This document shows, one piece after another, positions 6,593-10,990 of a stretch of DNA of 10,990 nt; position 1 is the stretch's first letter, and every line of letters begins with the position of its first letter. The position numbers and the translations under genes were made by a program. Origin of the DNA: an uncultured Clostridia bacterium (GTDB lineage: Bacteria; Bacillota; Clostridia; Peptostreptococcales; Anaerovoracaceae); assembly GCA_934277495.1 (NCBI GenBank), contig CAKQUI010000078.1:1-10990 (forward strand), read 5' to 3'. Under the pieces are notes generated by a model that was given only the letters and a program-made list of their open reading frames with translations, searched no databases and had not been told where the DNA came from.

Positions 6593-7375
6593 ATGAAGAA
6601 GAAGGGAATAAAACTCATAATATCCTTTGCAGCTCTTGCAGCTGTAGCTGCCGTCATCGCAGCATATTTCCTGATACCTGATGAGATAAGGAAGATAACG
6701 GGGATAGAAGACGGACAGGAACTTTATATAGGCGAGATGACAGAACCTGACTACGATATAAAGCCTGCAAAATTCAGCGACAGGAAGAGCCAGCTGAAAT
6801 TCACTGTGTCAGACAGTGAAGTAGCATCGGTGGACGACAAAGGCAGCATCAAAGCAAACAAGCTGGGAGAGACTGTCCTGACGATATCCGTGATGGACTA
6901 TACCGAAGATGTCACACTCAAGGTGGTGCCGAAGGTGAAGGATATAAAAGGCGTGAAGAAATCCATATCGCTGACAGAGGGCAACTCTGTCAAGCTTTCT
7001 CCGGAGATCGTGCCTGCTGAAGACCGTTTCAAGGATGAGAAGATATCGTATTCAGTAAAGGACCGCAAAACAGCCTCTGTGACAAAGAACGGAACGGTCA
7101 AAGGAAAAAAAACCGGAAAAACAGTCATAACCATGAGCTGCGGAGGATACAAGGAGAAGGTCACAGTCAGAGTCAATGAATACATACCTGAGCCTGAACC
7201 GACAGCATCACCGTCAGTATCGACACCGACACAGCAGTACTATCCGACATCAGGAAGCAGCAGCTCAGGCAGCCGCTCGTCAGGATCAGGAAACAGCAGT
7301 TCAGGAAGCAGCTCCAGCAGTAAATCAACCAATAAAGACAGTAATGCAAAAGGCGTCAAAGGTGACTTTGATTAA
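6593..7375 (+). CDS. Membrane-anchored Ig-like (BIG2) protein with Ser/Gly-rich tail
   Basis: This 260-residue protein starts at ATG 6593, eight bases after GGAG and 12 bases after the previous stop. A basic MKKKGIK start and one hydrophobic segment (about 8-28) without a clear AxA site suggest an uncleaved signal anchor. Two BIG2-like domains follow: about 40-112, with 'SDSEVASVDDKGSIKANKLGE', and about 115-195, with 'DRKTASVTKNGTVKGKKTGK' and a VITMSCGGY strand. A YIPEPEPTASP linker leads to a Ser/Gly-rich tail (about 205-245). That linker resembles the Pro-rich linker of the FHA gene at 1157-2057. The tail may be a flexible spacer or a glycosylation target, and it ends in an Asn/Lys/Asp stretch with no sortase motif. 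It was probably co-expressed with the preceding BIG2 gene. The function is not known. Confidence 0.86.
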   Translation: MKKKGIKLIISFAALAAVAAVIAAYFLIPDEIRKITGIEDGQELYIGEMTEPDYDIKPAKFSDRKSQLKFTVSDSEVASVDDKGSIKANKLGETVLTISVMDYTEDVTLKVVPKVKDIKGVKKSISLTEGNSVKLSPEIVPAEDRFKDEKISYSVKDRKTASVTKNGTVKGKKTGKTVITMSCGGYKEKVTVRVNEYIPEPEPTASPSVSTPTQQYYPTSGSSSSGSRSSGSGNSSSGSSSSSKSTNKDSNAKGVKGDFD

Positions 7376-7424
7376 CGTGAATCGCTTGTATAACACGATA
7401 TAACCAAATGAAAGGAGAAAAAAC

Positions 7425-9749
7425 ATGTATGAAAAAACAGTACCTCGCAGGCATCTGTATCTGCTGGCGTTCATAATGGCCTTTTCACTGGCAGCGATGA
7501 TACTTGGCAGCGATAAAGCAGAAGCAGCGACACTGAACAACCCACGGATAGTGAAAGACAGTTCGATGGAGTCAGGACAGAAAGTCACATGGGACTGCGT
7601 CTATTTCGGGAGCTATCCACAGACGGAGGTTATCTGTAAAAACGATGATTTTGTCATGAAACTGGATAACAGGGATGAACTGTATAGAGGCATTGAATAC
7701 GAAGAGGTAAATAAGGACTGGTGGGATAAGATAGTGAATGCGGATTATGACAGCAATGGGGATGCTGTCGTAGGATATACTAAATATCGCAGGATAAAAA
7801 GGGAAGATACTCTTTCCAGCATGAATAAATTATGTATGTATCCATGGGAAGATGGTCCGGAATATCATTATTTCAGATATGAACCTGTGAAGTGGAGAAT
7901 CCTTGATACCGATGGCAGCAATGCGCTGCTGCTGGCAGACAAGGGACTGGACAATCAGCTTTATAACATGAGGACATCCGATACAAAAAATGCGAACTGG
8001 GACAAAAGCCTGTTGAGAAGCTGGATGAACGGATATGATGCTTCATACAATTATAACTCTGTAGGATACACCAATAAAAATTTTATAGACACTGCATTTG
8101 ATTCAAAGGAACAGGATTCTATAAAAGTCACTTATGTGGACAATTCACGTGCAAGCGTTATTTACGGTACTTCCTGCGGATCAAGCACGAATGATAAGCT
8201 CTTTGCATTATCTGAGTTCGATACGACTCAGACGGATGATGCGATATCATATGGATTTGTTGATTCGCATAAAACAATGGATGAAGCAAGAGCCTGCAAA
8301 TCGACGACATATGCAAAAGCAATGGGGGCTGCAACTATGACATCTGAAGGTTCCAAGCCGTATCACGATGATTTTATAGGAAGCTGTTCATGGTGGCTGC
8401 GTTCACCAAGTATGTATGATATTTATTCAACAGCAGTGCTTCAGACTGGAACTATTAGTGCGGCTACTGGTCCGATGTATGCAGATGATGATCGTATATG
8501 GAAGACTGAGTTCAATGTTATTGCAGTAAGGCCTGCTTTGAATCTGGATCTTTCAAAGAATACTTATACACCGGCAGGTACTGTCTGCAGTGACGGAGAA
8601 GTTTCAGAACCTCCGGCATCAAGAGGCTCATGGAGCTACAATGTAAGCTGGATACTTGATGATGACGGAACACTGTATCTTGAAGGGACTGGAACTATAC
8701 CTGAACCCGAAGGATTTGATAAGTCGCTGAAAGGTAAAGTAAAGGATATAAAATTCGGGAGTGATCTGACAGAAATAGAGGATAAGGCTTTTGCTGGATT
8801 TGATTCGCTTGAAAAAATAACGATACCAGGAACTGTAAAAAGTGTTGGGGATTCAGCCTTTGCTTCCTGCAAGGGATTGAAATACGTTGAAATCAAAGAA
8901 GGCGTAGAGTCTTTGGGATATCATGCTTTTTATTCACCAAATATCAAAAGCTTAACTATCCCGAAGAGCGCTGATAGTATAAGTTACTATCAGGTAAAAA
9001 AATATAAGGATGGTTACCATGCTGTTATAAAAGGCTATAGCGGTACAGAGGCAGAAGCTTATGCAAACGAAGAGGGACTAAGATTCTATGACCTCAAGTC
9101 ACGCACATATAAAGTCCCTAAAGCAGAGCTGTATTACAATGAATATTATGTGAAGGACTACAGAGAGCCTGTTTTTGAAGCATCACATTCTTATGCAAAA
9201 TCGTATCAGGTATACAGGAAGTCAGGAAGCAAGTATAAGAAAGTAAAAGATGTGACTGTATCAGGAAGCAGGTATATCGTACGTGATAAAAAATTGTCTT
9301 TTAACAAAAAATACAGTTATCGTGTGAGAGCATATATCAAAGTAGGTGGAAAGAAATACTATAGTGGTTATTCGTATATTACGGTAAAGACAAAGCTTCC
9401 AATGATGAAATACACATTGAAATCAAAGATTGTCAAAAAGAAAAACAAAAAAGAAAGATGGAACCAGATTAGCTGGAAAAAAATGACTGGAGCCAGCGGA
9501 TACAGACTGTATATATACAACGGCAGAAATGATAAGCGGATACTTGTAAAGGATATAGATGCGAAGGACAAAAGATACATTTCAAGGAGCAACAAGAAGA
9601 AATACCTGTATACACAAAAAAATATAAAAAAAGGAAAGGTATACAGGTATGAAGTACGTGCATATCGAAAAGTCAAAGGAAAGAAGATACTGGGCATACC
9701 ATCCGATGCAGGATACCTTGAGGACGGTATCTTCGGAACTCATGGCTGA
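7425..9749 (+). CDS. Large secreted protein: DUF6273-like domain, BspA-type LRRs, FN3-like repeats
   Basis: This 774-residue protein starts at ATG 7425, seven bases after AGGAG. Its signal peptide ends near residue 35 (KAEA). Residues about 57-376 match the DUF6273 pattern: VYFGSYPQTEV near the start, 'PVKWRILDTDG..ALLLAD' at 154-172, WWLRSP at 323-328 and VRPALNLDLS at 368-377. About 407-424 reads 'WILDDDGTLYLEGTGTI', a motif that often precedes BspA-type leucine-rich repeats. Those repeats follow at about 440-515 (AFAGFDSLEKITIP, AFASCKGLKYVEI). Two Lys/Tyr-rich FN3-like modules (about 563-655 and 660-755) end in 'YRVRAYIKVGGKKYYSGYS' and 'YEVRAYRKVKGKKILGIPS'. The C-terminal third is strongly basic, which could hold it to teichoic acids or the wall, as no sortase motif is present. 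It is likely a surface or secreted binding protein. No catalytic residues can be assigned. Confidence 0.9.
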   Translation: MYEKTVPRRHLYLLAFIMAFSLAAMILGSDKAEAATLNNPRIVKDSSMESGQKVTWDCVYFGSYPQTEVICKNDDFVMKLDNRDELYRGIEYEEVNKDWWDKIVNADYDSNGDAVVGYTKYRRIKREDTLSSMNKLCMYPWEDGPEYHYFRYEPVKWRILDTDGSNALLLADKGLDNQLYNMRTSDTKNANWDKSLLRSWMNGYDASYNYNSVGYTNKNFIDTAFDSKEQDSIKVTYVDNSRASVIYGTSCGSSTNDKLFALSEFDTTQTDDAISYGFVDSHKTMDEARACKSTTYAKAMGAATMTSEGSKPYHDDFIGSCSWWLRSPSMYDIYSTAVLQTGTISAATGPMYADDDRIWKTEFNVIAVRPALNLDLSKNTYTPAGTVCSDGEVSEPPASRGSWSYNVSWILDDDGTLYLEGTGTIPEPEGFDKSLKGKVKDIKFGSDLTEIEDKAFAGFDSLEKITIPGTVKSVGDSAFASCKGLKYVEIKEGVESLGYHAFYSPNIKSLTIPKSADSISYYQVKKYKDGYHAVIKGYSGTEAEAYANEEGLRFYDLKSRTYKVPKAELYYNEYYVKDYREPVFEASHSYAKSYQVYRKSGSKYKKVKDVTVSGSRYIVRDKKLSFNKKYSYRVRAYIKVGGKKYYSGYSYITVKTKLPMMKYTLKSKIVKKKNKKERWNQISWKKMTGASGYRLYIYNGRNDKRILVKDIDAKDKRYISRSNKKKYLYTQKNIKKGKVYRYEVRAYRKVKGKKILGIPSDAGYLEDGIFGTHG

Positions 9750-9753
9750 TGTG

Positions 9754-9768
9754 ATACAGCATCTGTAT
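9754..9768. repeat. Short inverted repeat after the 774-residue gene
   Basis: ATACAG-CAT-CTGTAT forms a perfect 6-bp stem with a three-base loop five bases after the stop at 9749, and GATTTTC follows. It has only two G-C pairs and a four-base T tract, so it is at best a weak attenuator or terminator. The next gene still has a strong ribosome binding site. Confidence 0.3.
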
Positions 9769-9815
9769 GATTTTCAGTTAAACAAAACAAGATTAACGTT
9801 ATGGGGAGGTAAAAA

Positions 9816-10874
9816 ATGAAAAAGAATTTGATATCTGTTTTTATTATCATGCTTATGGTAGCAACGATGTTTCCGTTATCGTCGTTAAAGGCAAATGCGA
9901 CAACGTACACTGTCTCGAATCTTAGCAGTCTGAATGAGTATACGTTCAGGACAGTTGCAGAGGGTTCATATTCAGCGGTAAAAAGATCAGGAAAGTGGAC
10001 TTATAAATTCACTAAAGGTCGTGATGTGGTTTACATACCTGTATCAGCATTTTCAGGCAGCTGCAGCAATCCGTCAACATCCAGTATAAATAATGCTTTC
10101 ACAAATGCGATAAAATATAAAAAGCCTCCGCAGGATATAGGATATGTTTACAGAACTAAAAGGGCGTATACGTATTACTGGACCTATGAGAAGAAAACGT
10201 CTACATGTTACCAGTGGGATTTTACAAAATATAATCTTACTGAAAACTATACGTCAGAAAGCATAACTTTGGGTAATTTCACGAACGGTACTATGCGCAT
10301 GGTATATAATACAAAGATCATGGTATCCGGTAAAGGCGCAAAAGCACCATCTACTGCAGCAGAGTATAAACGGGCACTGACTGTATCAAAGAATAATACT
10401 ATAGTGAAAAAACCGTCATTCAAGGTCAGGATAACCAACCCGGGGAAAAACAAGGTGTATCTGAGTGCATACAAGCAGACTGCAAAAGGCTATACTTCTA
10501 AGAAAGGTAAAGTGAACGTAGCAGATGCAATAGATGTTTTATATAAAACAGCACAATGCACTGCAGGCGCAGTATCAGGTGCAGGTGGCCAGGAATGTCT
10601 CGGAGCAGTGATGAGTGCAGCAAAATTTGCTTATAATTCCTCGGGACTCAATAAACGAATGAGCTATGGATGGAGTCCGGAAAGAATGATTAGCGGATAC
10701 AGTTCTGCAAAAAAGAAGACATTGTATATGTACTCTTCTGATTTTACAAGCACACTTAAATCCCAAACTCCAGGAGATTATTTCCAGGTCAAGACTTACC
10801 TGAGCGATCCTATTTCCAGGACCGGGAAAAAAGCGACAAGCACAGATATATCCATAAGCTTTGCACTGAAATAA
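9816..10874 (+). CDS. Secreted protein of unknown family
   Basis: This 352-residue protein starts at ATG 9816 after a strong GGGGAGG site. The signal peptide is clear: MKKN, a hydrophobic core at about 5-23, and cleavage after KANA near residue 28. The mature part is basic and rich in Tyr, Thr, Ser and Lys. Four Cys are seen (83, 131, 248, 261), which could pair as disulfides. Residues about 30-225 look mostly beta. Residues about 233-276 form an Ala/Gly-rich probably helical segment (VADAIDVLYKTAQCTAGAVS), amphipathic enough to be a membrane-active or packing helix. The rest returns to beta-like sequence ending DISISFALK. No Ig-like, LRR, sortase or known enzymatic motif is visible, and I recognise no family. 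Position and direction suggest it belongs with the preceding surface protein genes, though the 66-base gap could allow separate expression. Confidence 0.82.
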   Translation: MKKNLISVFIIMLMVATMFPLSSLKANATTYTVSNLSSLNEYTFRTVAEGSYSAVKRSGKWTYKFTKGRDVVYIPVSAFSGSCSNPSTSSINNAFTNAIKYKKPPQDIGYVYRTKRAYTYYWTYEKKTSTCYQWDFTKYNLTENYTSESITLGNFTNGTMRMVYNTKIMVSGKGAKAPSTAAEYKRALTVSKNNTIVKKPSFKVRITNPGKNKVYLSAYKQTAKGYTSKKGKVNVADAIDVLYKTAQCTAGAVSGAGGQECLGAVMSAAKFAYNSSGLNKRMSYGWSPERMISGYSSAKKKTLYMYSSDFTSTLKSQTPGDYFQVKTYLSDPISRTGKKATSTDISISFALK

Positions 10875-10904
10875 TATGTGACCGGTATTGCTTGCTGCAG
10901 GATT

Positions 10905-10990
10905 ATGTATGAAGAAGGAGCGCTGTTTTCAAAACTCAGGAGAGTCCCTGCCAGACAGTGGGAAATTTTAAACTCAAAGGAAGTGGTTTA
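10905..10990 (+). CDS. Possible start of a further ORF running out of the window
   Basis: From ATG 10905 the frame stays open to the window edge, giving 28 residues that start MYEEGALFSKLRRVPARQW. The same frame is open from the previous stop at 10874, so the length alone means little. The only ribosome-binding sequence is a poor CAGGA too close to the ATG. A short competing ORF at 10909-10971 also exists. An alternative is that the real next gene begins just past the edge, since AAAGGAAG at 10977-10984 is placed like a ribosome binding site for a start at or after base 10990. Confidence 0.25.
   Translation, partial: MYEEGALFSKLRRVPARQWEILNSKEVV

Noticed and set aside
7368..7404. Possible promoter before the 774-residue gene (TTGATT and two TATAAC boxes)
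   Set aside because: The spacers are 15 and 25 bases, neither suitable, and the gap is only 49 bases inside a co-directional run of genes.
9754..9775. Intrinsic terminator after the 774-residue gene
   Set aside because: The stem is short and AT-rich with only TTTT after it, too weak to call; it is listed only as an inverted repeat.
10909..10971. 20-codon ORF at 10909-10971
   Set aside because: It is very short, has no ribosome binding site, and overlaps another open frame. There is nothing to support expression.

Overview
The window reads as a Gram-positive, low-to-moderate GC chromosome, most likely a Clostridia/Eubacteriales gut-type bacterium (Lachnospiraceae or Anaerovoracaceae relatives would fit). 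The reasons are strong AGGAG-type ribosome binding sites at short spacing, heavy use of ATA (Ile) and AGA/AGG (Arg) codons, Gram-positive signal peptides, and typical clostridial surface modules: bacterial Ig-like (BIG2), DUF6273-like, BspA-type leucine-rich repeats, FN3-like 'VRAY.KV.GKK' modules, and a zinc-ribbon followed by one membrane helix. The taxonomic call is inference from codon and domain style, not from a marker gene.

All genes lie on the + strand with gaps of 1 to 66 bases, so they look like one long transcription unit or a few tightly packed ones. No tRNA, rRNA, CRISPR array, insertion sequence or convincing terminator is visible, and no gene-free stretch exceeds about 116 bases.

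Region 1 (1-2937) is an FHA block. It holds the 3' end of one FHA-domain gene, then three membrane proteins that each have about four predicted helices, an acidic or proline-rich cytoplasmic linker and a C-terminal FHA domain. The middle one (1157-2057) is interrupted by a one-base frameshift exactly at a run of seven G. Removing one G restores a continuous membrane protein of 299 residues. Region 2 (2966-5374) is an 802-residue protein with a cytoplasmic zinc ribbon, one helix and a very large external part whose last ~150 codons have clearly different codon use. Region 3 (5405-10874) is four exported proteins: an Ig-like/FN3-like secreted protein, a membrane-anchored Ig-like protein with a Ser-rich tail, a 774-residue DUF6273-like/LRR/FN3-like protein, and a 352-residue secreted protein I do not recognise. 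A possible further ORF starts at 10905 and leaves the window.

How they may work together (inference): FHA domains normally bind phosphothreonine in the cytoplasm, so the locus may link Ser/Thr phosphorylation, or a phospho-dependent assembly at the membrane, to a set of envelope and secreted proteins. No kinase, phosphatase or secretion ATPase is in the window, so that link depends on what lies upstream.
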